A stretch of 64,000 nucleotides of DNA from CAZSDU01 sp964429135 (GTDB lineage: Bacteria; Bacteroidota; Bacteroidia; Bacteroidales; FEN-979): contig CAYSAU010000007.1 in the NCBI GenBank assembly GCA_964429135.1, positions 62,001 through 126,000 of the forward strand, in the 5' to 3' direction. This document shows, in pieces, positions 8,262 through 17,191 of the stretch. A model generated the notes under the pieces. The model had not been told where the DNA came from, did not search any database, and worked only from the letters and a program-made list of their open reading frames with translations. The first letter of the stretch is position 1, and each line of letters opens with the position of its first letter. A program made the translations under genes and the position numbers.

Positions 8262-9173
8262 TTATTCAACAACGCCAAGAATGGAAGCCAGCAGTGCCTG
8301 TCTGATAAATACACCGTTGAGCGCCTGGGTAAAATAATAAGCTTTTGGATTATCATCTACATCTGTGGTGATTTCATTGACCCTGGGCAAAGGATGCAAG
8401 ATTTTCAAATTTGATCTGCCTTCTTCCAACATTCTATTTCTGAGGACATAAGAGTTCTTGACTTTTTCGTACTCTATGGGATCTGAGAATCTTTCCTTCT
8501 GGATACGGGTCATATACAGAATGTCAACTTTAGGAATAACTTCCTGAAGATCAGTATATTGATGATATTCGAGCGAATTGTTTTTAATGTGCATCTTTAC
8601 CGAGCTGGGTAATTTAAGTTCCAGCGGAGATACCAGGTGAAAGCTTGTATTGAAATTACATAATGCCATAACCAGTGAATGTACAGTTCTTCCGTATTTT
8701 AAATCTCCGACAAAAGCAACGTGAAGATTATCCAATCTTCCCTGGGTTTTTCGGATGGAATATAAATCGAGTAATGTCTGTGTGGGATGCTGGTTGGCTC
8801 CGTCTCCTGCATTGATTATGGGAACTTGTGCCATTTCGCTGGCATAACGCGCACTTCCTTCCCTGGGATGACGCATTACGATAATATCCGAATAATTTCC
8901 CACAGTCAGAATCGTATCCCGAAGCGATTCTCCCTTTTGTACGCTTGAACTGCTGGAGTCCGAAAACCCGATAATTCTTGCCCCAAGCCTGGTTGCAGCG
9001 CTTTCGAAACTCAATCTTGTCCGGGTAGAAGGTTCGAAAAAGAGTGTGGCGACAACGAAATCTTCCAGGATACGTTGCCTGGGGCATTTTTCAAAAGCTT
9101 CTGCCAGGTCAAGAATGCGTATGTGTTCATCCCGGGAGAAGTCGTTGATAGAAACTAAACTTTTATTCTTCAT
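8262..9173 (-). CDS. pyrB: Aspartate carbamoyltransferase catalytic subunit
   Basis: Makes N-carbamoyl-aspartate from carbamoyl phosphate and aspartate, the committed step of pyrimidine synthesis. The 303-residue protein shows the carbamoyl-phosphate site FFEPSTRTRLSFESA, the HPTQTLLDLYSI motif, and the aspartate-site segment HPLPRVNEI near the C-terminus. First gene of a pyrB-pyrI-outer-membrane-gene unit. A TACCTTTG -7 box lies 26-33 nt upstream. No attenuator was identified in the short leader. Confidence 0.97.
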   Translation of the reverse strand: MKNKSLVSINDFSRDEHIRILDLAEAFEKCPRQRILEDFVVATLFFEPSTRTRLSFESAATRLGARIIGFSDSSSSSVQKGESLRDTILTVGNYSDIIVMRHPREGSARYASEMAQVPIINAGDGANQHPTQTLLDLYSIRKTQGRLDNLHVAFVGDLKYGRTVHSLVMALCNFNTSFHLVSPLELKLPSSVKMHIKNNSLEYHQYTDLQEVIPKVDILYMTRIQKERFSDPIEYEKVKNSYVLRNRMLEEGRSNLKILHPLPRVNEITTDVDDNPKAYYFTQALNGVFIRQALLASILGVVE

Positions 9174-9198
9174 TGATTTTTAATTGTAAATCGGTTAT

Positions 9199-9206
9199 CA
9201 AAGGTA
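9199..9206 (-). promoter_or_regulatory. -7 promoter box for pyrBI
   Basis: TACCTTTG on the minus strand, matching TAnnTTTG. It directly abuts the T-tract of the upstream gene's terminator, so the two transcription units are packed end to start. Confidence 0.6.
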
Positions 9207-9237
9207 AAAAAAAATCCCGGTGAAAACCGGGATTTTT
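9205..9237 (-). terminator. Rho-independent terminator after the COG2403-type gene
   Basis: AAATCCCGGT and ACCGGGATTT (9212-9235) form a perfect 10-bp stem with a 4-nt loop. On the minus strand it is followed by a run of T. It starts 4 nt past the stop of the upstream gene. Confidence 0.9.
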
Positions 9238-9240
9238 ATA

Positions 9241-10578
9241 TCATTTAATCTTGTGTTTTTTAAGAAAATCAGACAGTATCATCGTCAGATCCGGTTTCCC
9301 TATTTCCTGTAAATCATAATATACCCTCGTATTTGGTTTTTTAATCTTTATCAGGCGGTTTAGATCAATGGGGGTGGCGATTAATACAGAATCGCATTGA
9401 ACTTTATTAATGGTTGCTTCCAGGTCCTTAATTTGTTGGACACCATAACCCATAGCCGGTAGTAAAGTTCCGATATTCGGATAAATAGCAAAAGTTTCGG
9501 CCAGTTTTCCCACGACGTAGGGACGGGGATCAACCATTTCAGCAGCTCCGTATTTTTGTGCAGCAACAACACCGGCACCAATTTTCATTTCCCCGTGGGT
9601 TAGCGTAGGACCATCTTCAATGACCAACACTTTTTTACCACGTATAACAGATTCATCATCCACGCGAATCGGGGAAGCCCCGTCAACAACAATCGCTTTT
9701 GGATTGATGCGCTGTATATTATCCCTTACTGCTTTGATGTTTTCAGGATAAGCCGAATCTATTTTATTAAGAACAACAACATCGGCAATCCGGATATTGA
9801 CTTCACCCGGATAATAATTGACTTCTGCACCGGGGCGATGGGGATCCGCAACGGTGACCATCAGATCTGGTTTGTAAAAAGGAAAGTCATTATTGCCGCC
9901 ATCCCAGAGGATGATATCGCATCCACCCGGATCTTTTTCTGCTGCGCGTAATATTGCCTCATAATCAACACCGGCATATATTACATTTCCACGGTCAACA
10001 TGGGGTTCGTACTCTTCCATTTCTTCAATGGTGCATTTATGCTTGGCCAGGTCTTTGACCGTTGCAAAACGCTGAACTTTCTGGGCAACCAGGTCACCAT
10101 AAGGCATGGGATGACGGACGGCAACGACCTTTAAGCCCTTGGCCATCAGAATTTCAATGATCCTACGGGAAGTTTGGCTTTTTCCGCATCCCGTGCGGGT
10201 TGCTCCAACGGCAATCACGGGTTTATGACTTTTTAGCATTGTATCTCCGGGGCCGATGAGTAAAAAATTGGCACCTGCAGCATTCACGATGGAACTCATA
10301 TTCATCACCCTTTGATAGGGGACATCGCTATAGGCAAAATTACAGATATCTACTTTATGCTTTCTGATCAGGGCAGGTAAATCAGATTCTGCATAAATGG
10401 GTATCCCCTTAGGATATAATTTCCCAGCTAGGGCGGCAGGATATTTCCGGCCATCTATGTCCGGAATCTGGGCCGCAGTAAAAGCTACAACATTAAAAGC
10501 AGCATTGTCACGGTAATACGTGTTGAAATTGTGAAAATCTCGACCAGCCGCACCGATGATGATTACATTTTTTTTCAT
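9241..10578 (-). CDS. COG2403-type P-loop NTPase, cyclic 2,3-diphosphoglycerate synthetase-like
   Basis: A 445-residue cytoplasmic protein. It starts with a Rossmann-like segment (VIIIGAAGRDFHNFNTYYR), has a phosphate-binding loop GATRTGCGKS at about 125-134, and later DIILWDGGNND, VVVLNKID and VLVIEDGPTLTHGEM. This arrangement is known from a family annotated as predicted GTPase or cyclic 2,3-diphosphoglycerate synthetase. The archaeal synthetase function should not be assumed here; the bacterial members have no settled role that I know of. Single gene with a well-formed promoter and a strong terminator, upstream of pyrBI. Confidence 0.75.
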   Translation of the reverse strand: MKKNVIIIGAAGRDFHNFNTYYRDNAAFNVVAFTAAQIPDIDGRKYPAALAGKLYPKGIPIYAESDLPALIRKHKVDICNFAYSDVPYQRVMNMSSIVNAAGANFLLIGPGDTMLKSHKPVIAVGATRTGCGKSQTSRRIIEILMAKGLKVVAVRHPMPYGDLVAQKVQRFATVKDLAKHKCTIEEMEEYEPHVDRGNVIYAGVDYEAILRAAEKDPGGCDIILWDGGNNDFPFYKPDLMVTVADPHRPGAEVNYYPGEVNIRIADVVVLNKIDSAYPENIKAVRDNIQRINPKAIVVDGASPIRVDDESVIRGKKVLVIEDGPTLTHGEMKIGAGVVAAQKYGAAEMVDPRPYVVGKLAETFAIYPNIGTLLPAMGYGVQQIKDLEATINKVQCDSVLIATPIDLNRLIKIKKPNTRVYYDLQEIGKPDLTMILSDFLKKHKIK

Positions 10579-10647
10579 TCTGACCTCGTTTTTTCGGGTT
10601 TGACAATATGGAGTTTCTATTTATCTTTCTGAACTGAAATGCGTTTG

Positions 10648-10679
10648 CAAACCTACTTCTTTTTTGGTAATTAGCCAAA
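10648..10679 (-). promoter_or_regulatory. Promoter (-33 and -7) of the COG2403-type gene
   Basis: On the minus strand TTTG (10679-10676), a 20-nt spacer, and TAGGTTTG (10655-10648) give both halves of the Bacteroidota sigma consensus. It leaves a leader of roughly 60 nt before the ATG at 10578. Confidence 0.72.
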
Positions 10680-10699
10680 TCAGAACAAAAAAAATCCCT

Positions 10700-10707
10700 T
10701 ACCTTTG
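10700..10707 (+). promoter_or_regulatory. -7 promoter box for argS
   Basis: TACCTTTG, 20 nt before the ATG at 10727. It lies inside a longer open frame beginning with TTG at 10664, so that earlier start would not be transcribed from this promoter. Confidence 0.6.
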
Positions 10708-10726
10708 TATGACATTTGACGGTATA

Positions 10727-12514
10727 ATGATAGAACAGAAATTAGTCGAAACCGCATCAGAGGCTGTCCGGCAACTATATCATCAGGAAATTTCCCCGGA
10801 TCAAATCGGGCTTGAAAGAACAAAGAAAGAAATAGAAGGGGATTTTACCCTCCTGGTTTTTCCTATGGTAAAATTCTCCCGGAAATCTCCGGAAATTACT
10901 GCTGCTGAAATCGGAGATTTTTTATGTTCAGTCCTTCCCGAAATTAAGGAATACAAGGTAATAAAGGGGTTTCTTAACATTCATCTGAGACCTGAATGGT
11001 GGTTAAAATTTTTAAGGGATAACATGAATGAGCCAGACTTTGGATTTCAACCCATGAAATCCGGTTCTCCGGTGCTCATTGAGTATTCCTCACCCAATAC
11101 CAATAAACCCCTTCATCTGGGGCATATCAGAAATAACCTTCTGGGGTATTCTCTCTCTGAAATTGCCCGTGCAAACGGGAATCAGGTGGTTAAAATGAAC
11201 CTGATCAATGACCGGGGAATTCATATCTGCAAATCCATGCTGGCATATCTGAAATGGGGCTTGGATGAAACACCTCATTCCTCAGGAATCAAAGGAGATC
11301 ATCTGGTTGGTAAATACTATGTCCTTTTTAATCAAAACCTGAAATCAGAAGTTAGAGACCTTATGGAGAAGGGCTTGACAGAGGAAGAAGCGCTCATTCA
11401 AGCACCCCTTAACCAGGAAGCCCAGGAGATGCTTAGAAAGTGGGAAGCTCAGGATACGGAAATCATTTCCTTATGGAAAACAATGAATAACTGGGTTTAC
11501 GATGGGTTTAATGAGACCTATCGCAATCTTGGTGTGGATTTTGATAGAATTTACTACGAAAGTGATACTTATTTGCTTGGTAAGGAAATCGTCAGAGCTG
11601 GCCTGGAAAATGGTCTTTTGCTTCAAAAAGATGATGGAAGCATTTGGGCTGATTTGAAAGCCATAGGCCTGGATGAAAAACTCTTACTCCGGGCTGACGG
11701 TACTTCGGTTTATATGACTCAGGATATCGGGACGGCAGAATTAAGGTATCGGGAGTATCACCCCTCCGGCATAATTTATGTGGTCGGAAATGAACAGAAT
11801 TATCATTTTGATGTATTGAAACAAGTCTTGAAGAAGTTGGGAAAACCTTATTCTGCTCAATTATTTCATCTTTCTTACGGTATGGTGGAGCTTCCTTCCG
11901 GAAAAATGAAATCCCGTGAAGGAACTGTTGTGGATGCGGATGACCTGATCAGGGAAATGCTTGGAATAGCTGAAAAAACCACCAGGGAATTAGGGAAAGC
12001 AAATGATTACAGCGAAAAAGAAGGAGCCCAATTATTTCATCAGATCGGTCTTGGTGCGTTGAAATATTTTATCCTTAAAGTTGATCCTAAAAAAAATATG
12101 TTGTTCGACCCACAGGAATCTATTGATTTTAATGGAAATACAGGGCCTTTTATTCAATATACCCATGCCCGGATAAGATCTCTGCTGAAAAAAGGCTTTG
12201 ATCTGGGATTTCAATTCCCTACCGTTACAACTGATGGACTTGATTTGATGAAAACCGAGTTGAACATTCTCAAAATATTATATCAATTCCCGGTTGTGGT
12301 CAGGGAATCATGGTCAAGCTTTAGCCCTGCCATCATAGCGAATTATATTTATGAGCTGGCCAGGGAGTACAATCAGTTCTATCAGGAAATCCCGGTGCTT
12401 AAGGAAAAAGATAAGCAAAAGATCGTACTTAGATTGGCACTTTCCTTATTTACAGGAAATGTGATCCGAAACGGGATGAGTCTATTAGGCATTGAAAGCC
12501 CTGAAAGAATGTAA
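10727..12514 (+). CDS. argS: Arginyl-tRNA synthetase
   Basis: Charges tRNA-Arg. 595 residues from the chosen ATG, the usual length for this phylum. It has the Arg-S N-terminal domain (1-90), the HIGH signature as HLGHIRNN after SSPNTNKP, the GNEQNYHFDVLKQ segment, a KMSKS-like loop GKMKSREGT, and the DALR anticodon domain at the C-terminus. The start at 10727 is preferred because an earlier TTG (10664) precedes the -7 box; ATG 10709 is the only other candidate. A bidirectional terminator follows. Confidence 0.96.
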   Translation: MIEQKLVETASEAVRQLYHQEISPDQIGLERTKKEIEGDFTLLVFPMVKFSRKSPEITAAEIGDFLCSVLPEIKEYKVIKGFLNIHLRPEWWLKFLRDNMNEPDFGFQPMKSGSPVLIEYSSPNTNKPLHLGHIRNNLLGYSLSEIARANGNQVVKMNLINDRGIHICKSMLAYLKWGLDETPHSSGIKGDHLVGKYYVLFNQNLKSEVRDLMEKGLTEEEALIQAPLNQEAQEMLRKWEAQDTEIISLWKTMNNWVYDGFNETYRNLGVDFDRIYYESDTYLLGKEIVRAGLENGLLLQKDDGSIWADLKAIGLDEKLLLRADGTSVYMTQDIGTAELRYREYHPSGIIYVVGNEQNYHFDVLKQVLKKLGKPYSAQLFHLSYGMVELPSGKMKSREGTVVDADDLIREMLGIAEKTTRELGKANDYSEKEGAQLFHQIGLGALKYFILKVDPKKNMLFDPQESIDFNGNTGPFIQYTHARIRSLLKKGFDLGFQFPTVTTDGLDLMKTELNILKILYQFPVVVRESWSSFSPAIIANYIYELAREYNQFYQEIPVLKEKDKQKIVLRLALSLFTGNVIRNGMSLLGIESPERM

Positions 12515-12556
12515 AAAAAAAAAGGCTGTCGCTAAATTTGGACAGCCTTCTTTTTG
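12513..12556. terminator. Bidirectional terminator between argS and the T9SS propeller gene
   Basis: AAGGCTGTC (12522-12530) pairs with GACAGCCTT (12541-12549). There is an A-run on the left (T-run for the minus strand) and TTCTTTTTG on the right, so it can end both convergent transcripts. Confidence 0.88.
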
Positions 12557-12569
12557 AAAAAGGAATGCT

Positions 12570-14177
12570 CTAGTTAACTACGATTTTTTTGTTGATTGTA
12601 CCCTCTTCCATGTTCAGTTTCAAGTTGTAAATCCCAGATTTCAGATCAGCAACATTGATGGTTGTTGTTTGATTGTCAATGAACTGATGCAGTACAACCT
12701 GTCCCATGAGGTTATAAAGCTGTACTTCTTTAATCCTGGACGTAGCTTCGATATTTAACTGTCCCCTGACCGGATTCGGATAAGTTTTTACACTTGCGTT
12801 GTTGGTTTCATTGATCCCGACGCCACCGACATAGATATAGTCAGGCTTTGTCATTGTATTGGTTCCGAAAATGTTGGTAACGACGAGTGTTACATCGTAG
12901 GATCCCGGAAGGTTGTAGGTAACAGCCGGTGGTGTTTGAATATTGGAAGAAGGGGGAGCGCCACCTTCAAATGTCCATGTAAAGTTAGTGGGGTTACCCA
13001 AGGAAAGGTTTGTAAAGTTTACCTGTCCCCCGAAAGGAATCGCGGTTTCATCAGCGACAAAATCAGCCACGGGTTCTGCAAGGGTATAAATAGGATTCCA
13101 TTTCCACATTCCGCCATCGGTAGCATCTGTATTGAATGCTCCGACCCAGCCAACAGAATCGTTGATCATGTCGATAGCCAGATACTGTGAGGCCATGTAA
13201 TCAATGAAATCATTCCAGGTATGTCCTCCATCAAAGGAATAGGTTATACCCACTTTGCCTGTAGCGGCACCGGTAGTTAAGTAAGTATTGGGAGAGCCTT
13301 TGACAGCGCATAAGCTATTGCTAAAGGCATTTCCAGTATAGGTAATCAGAGTCCAGGTCTGACCACCATCAGAAGTTTCGGCAAGCTGAAGTAAATTGGT
13401 GGTATTGGCATGAGCGACCAATCCATGCATTTCATCAACGAAAGCAATTTCATTGATCCCTGCTGTTGTTCCAGTGGTTGCAACTCCTGTGGCTTTTGCA
13501 AACCAATGGCGTCCACGGTCGTTTGAGATATAGATCTTGGACTTATTGGTGCCAAACATGATAGTGGAATCTCCAACTGCTTCAATAACCCCTGTCCATC
13601 CGCCTTCGCCGGAAGCAACAGTGCCGTTGATGTCAGTCTGGGGTACCCTGTTCCAGGTAGTTCCGCCGTTGTCTGTCCAATAAATTTCAAAGTATCCATC
13701 TTTGACATCTCCGTGACACATGCCATCATTTTCATTCCAGAAATATGCATTATTCGCGAAGGAAGCAGACCCCTGAAGGGCACCGGGAAGTTGTGTCCAG
13801 GTGGCACCGCCATTCGTGGTTTTGTAAACGCCGCAGGTGTTATCCTGATTTCCGACACCATTATAAACTGCAACATAGGCTATATCGGCGCTGATGGCAC
13901 AGATATTGCCTAGCCCGTAAGTAGTTCCGCCAAGAACCTGGCCAGGAATCCAAGTGTTTCCACCATCGATGGTACGGGTAAATTCGTTGATCGTAGCACC
14001 ACCTCCGCTGCCGTCATATGCTGTTGCCCAGGCAACATCCTGGTCAACTACATCAATGTAAAAAATTCCCCTTGAAGGTGTTGTGAAACCGCTTGCCTGC
14101 TCAAGCCAGAAAGCCTGGGCATTGACAAACAAAGAAATCCCTACAAAAATTAATGTAAAAAGTAATGTTTTCTTCAT
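12570..14177 (-). CDS. T9SS-exported beta-propeller/PKD protein with type A sorting domain
   Basis: 535 residues from the ATG at 14177, which gives the signal peptide MKKTLLFTLIFVGISLFVNA. Repeated units of the YCF48/BNR type run from about 25 to 375 (for example TIDGGNTW, YKTTNGGATWTQ, ISNDRGRHWF, TSDGGQTWTL, SFDGGHTWND), indicating a propeller. A PKD domain follows (VNFTNLSLGNPTNFTWTFEGG). The tail has YPNPVRGQLNIEA and GIYNLKLN, the type A T9SS sorting domain that directs surface delivery. Probably a cell-surface binding protein; ligand unknown. Single gene with its own -7 box. Confidence 0.9.
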   Translation of the reverse strand: MKKTLLFTLIFVGISLFVNAQAFWLEQASGFTTPSRGIFYIDVVDQDVAWATAYDGSGGGATINEFTRTIDGGNTWIPGQVLGGTTYGLGNICAISADIAYVAVYNGVGNQDNTCGVYKTTNGGATWTQLPGALQGSASFANNAYFWNENDGMCHGDVKDGYFEIYWTDNGGTTWNRVPQTDINGTVASGEGGWTGVIEAVGDSTIMFGTNKSKIYISNDRGRHWFAKATGVATTGTTAGINEIAFVDEMHGLVAHANTTNLLQLAETSDGGQTWTLITYTGNAFSNSLCAVKGSPNTYLTTGAATGKVGITYSFDGGHTWNDFIDYMASQYLAIDMINDSVGWVGAFNTDATDGGMWKWNPIYTLAEPVADFVADETAIPFGGQVNFTNLSLGNPTNFTWTFEGGAPPSSNIQTPPAVTYNLPGSYDVTLVVTNIFGTNTMTKPDYIYVGGVGINETNNASVKTYPNPVRGQLNIEATSRIKEVQLYNLMGQVVLHQFIDNQTTTINVADLKSGIYNLKLNMEEGTINKKIVVN

Positions 14178-14211
14178 GGCTTTAAGTTTAAATGAATAAT
14201 GAATGTTTCTA

Positions 14212-14219
14212 CAAACATA
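14212..14219 (-). promoter_or_regulatory. -7 promoter box for the T9SS propeller gene
   Basis: TATGTTTG on the minus strand, about 34 nt before the ATG at 14177. It rules out an in-frame start at 14222. Confidence 0.6.
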
Positions 14220-14285
14220 CAAAAAAAAATATCATTCCAGCATAATACTGAAAAAAAAACAACAAAATTCATCTTTGGAAATTCG

Positions 14286-14293
14286 TAATTTTG
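14286..14293 (+). promoter_or_regulatory. -7 promoter box for ffh
   Basis: TAATTTTG, 29 nt upstream of the ffh ATG, matches TAnnTTTG. Confidence 0.6.
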
Positions 14294-14322
14294 CAGCCAT
14301 TTAATAAATTAAAAAAAACAGT

Positions 14323-15660
14323 ATGTTTGAAGGTTTGAGTGATAAACTCGACAGGGCGTTTAAGGTTCTGAAAGGACATGGTCATATAACAGAGATCAAT
14401 GTGGCAGAGACCTTGAAAGATGTCAGAAAAGCCCTGCTTGATGCAGACGTGAGTTTCAAAATTGCCAAACAGTTTACCGATCAGGTCAAGGAAAAAGCGC
14501 TTGGTGAAAATGTCCTTACTGCCGTTTCCCCGGGCCAATTAATGGTCAAGATCGTCCATGACGAACTTGTGAAACTGATGGGAACTGAAAAATCAGAGAT
14601 GAATCTGAAAAGTGATCCGGCCATTATATTAATTGCCGGTCTTCAGGGTTCAGGAAAAACAACATTTTCGGCTAAACTGGCCAATTTTCTTACCAACAGG
14701 AAATCAAAAAAAGTGTTATTGGTTGCTTGTGATGTTTACCGTCCGGCAGCCATCGAGCAGTTGAATGTCCTTGGGTCTCAGATAGGAGTTGAAGTATATA
14801 GTGAAGAAGGCAATTCCGAACCTGTAAAAATTGCTCATCGTGCCATACGTGCTGCCAAGGATAAAGGATGTCAGGTGGTGATCATCGATACTGCCGGACG
14901 CTTGTCCATTGATGAGGAGATGATGAATGAAATCGCTGAAATCAAAAAAGCAGTCAATCCCCAGGAAACCCTTTTCGTGGTCGATGCCATGACCGGTCAG
15001 GATGCTGTTAATACAGCCAAAGCCTTTAATGAAAAACTTGATTTTAATGGCGTTGTCCTGACCAAGCTGGATGGAGATACCCGTGGTGGTGCGGCACTCA
15101 GCATCAAAGCAGTTGTAAATAAACCTATAAAATTTGTCGGGCTGGGCGAAAAGATGGATGCCATTGATATTTTCTATCCAGAACGTATGGCTGACCGTAT
15201 CCTGGGTATGGGAGATATTGTATCCTTGGTGGAAAAAGCCCAGGAACAATTTGATGAAGAAGAATCCCAAAGACTCCAGCGCAAGATTGCCAAGAATCAG
15301 TTCGACTTTAATGATTTCCTTGACCAGATCAAACAAATCAAGAAAATGGGGAATGTGAAAGATCTGCTGGGCATGATCCCCGGTATGGGGAAAGCAATCC
15401 GCAACATGGATATCGATGATAATGCCTTCAAGGGGATTGAAGCCATTATCTATGCCATGACCCCTGCGGAACGTTCAAACCCGGGCATTTTGAACGGAGG
15501 ACGAAGGAAGCGTATAGCCCTTGGTTCGGGTACCAATATTCAGGAAGTGAACCGATTGCTCAAACAATTCGAAGATACAAGGAAAATGATGAAAATGGTT
15601 TCTTCCAGCAAAGGCAGAAATATGGCCAATATGATGAAGAATATGAAAAATATGAACTAA
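14323..15660 (+). CDS. ffh: Signal recognition particle protein Ffh
   Basis: GTPase that binds signal sequences and 4.5S RNA and brings nascent chains to FtsY and SecYEG. 445 residues. N domain at 1-85; G domain with GLQGSGKTTFSAKLA, DVYRPAA, DTAGR and TKLDGDTRGGAAL; Met-rich M domain from about 325, with the RNA-binding RRKRIALGSGT. Length is usual. folD follows by 7 nt, so ffh, folD, queE and the PorE-like gene read as one unit. Confidence 0.97.
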   Translation: MFEGLSDKLDRAFKVLKGHGHITEINVAETLKDVRKALLDADVSFKIAKQFTDQVKEKALGENVLTAVSPGQLMVKIVHDELVKLMGTEKSEMNLKSDPAIILIAGLQGSGKTTFSAKLANFLTNRKSKKVLLVACDVYRPAAIEQLNVLGSQIGVEVYSEEGNSEPVKIAHRAIRAAKDKGCQVVIIDTAGRLSIDEEMMNEIAEIKKAVNPQETLFVVDAMTGQDAVNTAKAFNEKLDFNGVVLTKLDGDTRGGAALSIKAVVNKPIKFVGLGEKMDAIDIFYPERMADRILGMGDIVSLVEKAQEQFDEEESQRLQRKIAKNQFDFNDFLDQIKQIKKMGNVKDLLGMIPGMGKAIRNMDIDDNAFKGIEAIIYAMTPAERSNPGILNGGRRKRIALGSGTNIQEVNRLLKQFEDTRKMMKMVSSSKGRNMANMMKNMKNMN

Positions 15661-15667
15661 TTCCGAA

Positions 15668-16552
15668 ATGATGAAAATCCTTGATGGGAAAATGGTTTCC
15701 GGCCAGATCAAGACGGAAATTGCAGATGAAGTCAAAAAAGAAAGGCTTGACAAAGGCTTGGCAGCTCCCCATATTGCAGCTATATTGGTAGGGGATGATC
15801 CGGCAAGCCAGACTTATGTGGCAGGTAAAGAAAAGGCATGCAGGGAAGTTGGCTTTATCTCTTCAGTTTACAGGTATCCCGCTCAGATTAATGAAGGTAA
15901 ACTACTGGAAATAGTCGATTTTTTGAATGAGGATGATGAGATTGATGGTTTTATCGTACAATTACCCTTGCCCGCCCATATTGACGAACAAAAAATTATC
16001 GAAAGGATTAACCCATTCAAAGATATTGACGGTTTCCATCCGGTAAATATCGGGAAAATGGTCCTTGGACTTCCGGCTTATATCCCTGCCACCCCTTTGG
16101 GTATCATTACGTTGCTGGATCGGTATAACATTGAAACTGCCGGCAAATCCTGCGTCGTCCTTGGCCGGAGCCATATTGTGGGAACCCCGGTCAGCATTCT
16201 GATGTCGCGAAAACATGAAAGGGGAAATGCCACTGTTACGCTTTGCCATAGTTTTACAAAAAATATAAAAACAATTGCCGCTGAAGCAGATATTTTAATT
16301 GTTGCCATGGGAAAACAGGGTTTTGTCACCGCAGACATGGTGAAAAATGGGGCTGTGGTCATAGATGTGGGCATTCATAGGATCTCCTCTGACGATACGA
16401 AAACGGGTTATAGGTTGAAAGGAGATGTAGCGTATGATGAAGTCTCTAGGAAGTGCAGTTATATTACCCCGGTTCCCGGAGGAATAGGTCCCATGACCAT
16501 TGCCTCTCTATTGATGAATGCCCTCCAGGCCTCTAAAAGAAATGTTAAGTAA
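15668..16552 (+). CDS. folD: Bifunctional methylenetetrahydrofolate dehydrogenase/cyclohydrolase
   Basis: Interconverts 5,10-methylene-THF and 10-formyl-THF. 294 residues. Catalytic segment DDPASQTYVAGKEKAC with the active-site Tyr and Lys; signatures DGFIVQLPLP and DIDGFHP; NADP-binding VLGRSHIVGTPV; and PVPGGIGPMTIA at the C-terminus. ATG at 15671 is an equal alternative start (MM). Second gene of the ffh unit. Confidence 0.97.
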   Translation: MMKILDGKMVSGQIKTEIADEVKKERLDKGLAAPHIAAILVGDDPASQTYVAGKEKACREVGFISSVYRYPAQINEGKLLEIVDFLNEDDEIDGFIVQLPLPAHIDEQKIIERINPFKDIDGFHPVNIGKMVLGLPAYIPATPLGIITLLDRYNIETAGKSCVVLGRSHIVGTPVSILMSRKHERGNATVTLCHSFTKNIKTIAAEADILIVAMGKQGFVTADMVKNGAVVIDVGIHRISSDDTKTGYRLKGDVAYDEVSRKCSYITPVPGGIGPMTIASLLMNALQASKRNVK

Positions 16553-16570
16553 ATAATTTTGGATCATTCA

Positions 16571-17191
16571 ATGAATACTGAACTAGTGGATGGCCGCCAG
16601 CTGCCGCTGATGGAAGCATTTTATTCTATACAGGGAGAAGGCTTCAATACCGGACAAGCCGCCTTTTTCATCAGACTCGGTGGTTGTGATGTGGGTTGCC
16701 ATTGGTGTGATATTAAAGAATCATGGAAGGCCTCAGCCTTTCAAACGGTTGAGACTGATGAAGTAATCCGTATGGCTGATGCTTATCCTGCAAAAGCTGT
16801 GGTCGTTACCGGCGGGGAACCGCTGATGGTGAACCTGAATTATTTGTGTGAAGGATTGAAACTCACAAGTATCACCTGCTATTTGGAAACCTCGGGGTCT
16901 TTTCCGCTAAGCGGCATCTGGGACTGGATCTGCCTGTCTCCGAAAAAAGATTCTCCACCTTTACCCGCAGTATTGCCGATTGCCAATGAGTTAAAGGTAA
17001 TCATCCATGAGCCTGATGATTTTACTTGGGCAGAAGAAAATGCAGGAAAAGTCGGAAAAAGTTGCTTCCTATACCTTCAGCCCGAATGGAGCAAACGGCA
17101 TGAGATGATGCCTTCGATTATTAGCTACATCAAAGAACACCCGAAATGGAGGATTTCGATTCAAAGTCATAAATATATGAGGATTCCATGA
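16571..17191 (+). CDS. queE: 7-carboxy-7-deazaguanine synthase (radical SAM)
   Basis: Makes the 7-deazaguanine core for queuosine from carboxy-tetrahydropterin. 206 residues. It opens with LPLMEAFYSIQGEGFNTGQAAFF, the family signature, then the 4Fe-4S motif CDVGCHWCD (CxxxCxxC), and VVVTGGEPLM for SAM binding. ATG 16571 is preferred to an in-frame TTG at 16559. The stop overlaps the next ATG by 4 nt, so translation is coupled to the PorE-like gene. Confidence 0.94.
   Translation: MNTELVDGRQLPLMEAFYSIQGEGFNTGQAAFFIRLGGCDVGCHWCDIKESWKASAFQTVETDEVIRMADAYPAKAVVVTGGEPLMVNLNYLCEGLKLTSITCYLETSGSFPLSGIWDWICLSPKKDSPPLPAVLPIANELKVIIHEPDDFTWAEENAGKVGKSCFLYLQPEWSKRHEMMPSIISYIKEHPKWRISIQSHKYMRIP

Noticed and set aside
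10664..10726. TTG start extending argS by 21 residues
   Set aside because: It lies upstream of the TACCTTTG -7 box, and family similarity begins at ATG 10727.
13346..13876. 176-codon alternative frame inside the T9SS propeller gene
   Set aside because: Same strand, different frame; repeats of the propeller gene keep it open by composition.
14716..15336. 206-codon minus-strand frame inside ffh
   Set aside because: Shadow of a strongly coding plus-strand gene; no recognisable domain and no spacing for a gene.
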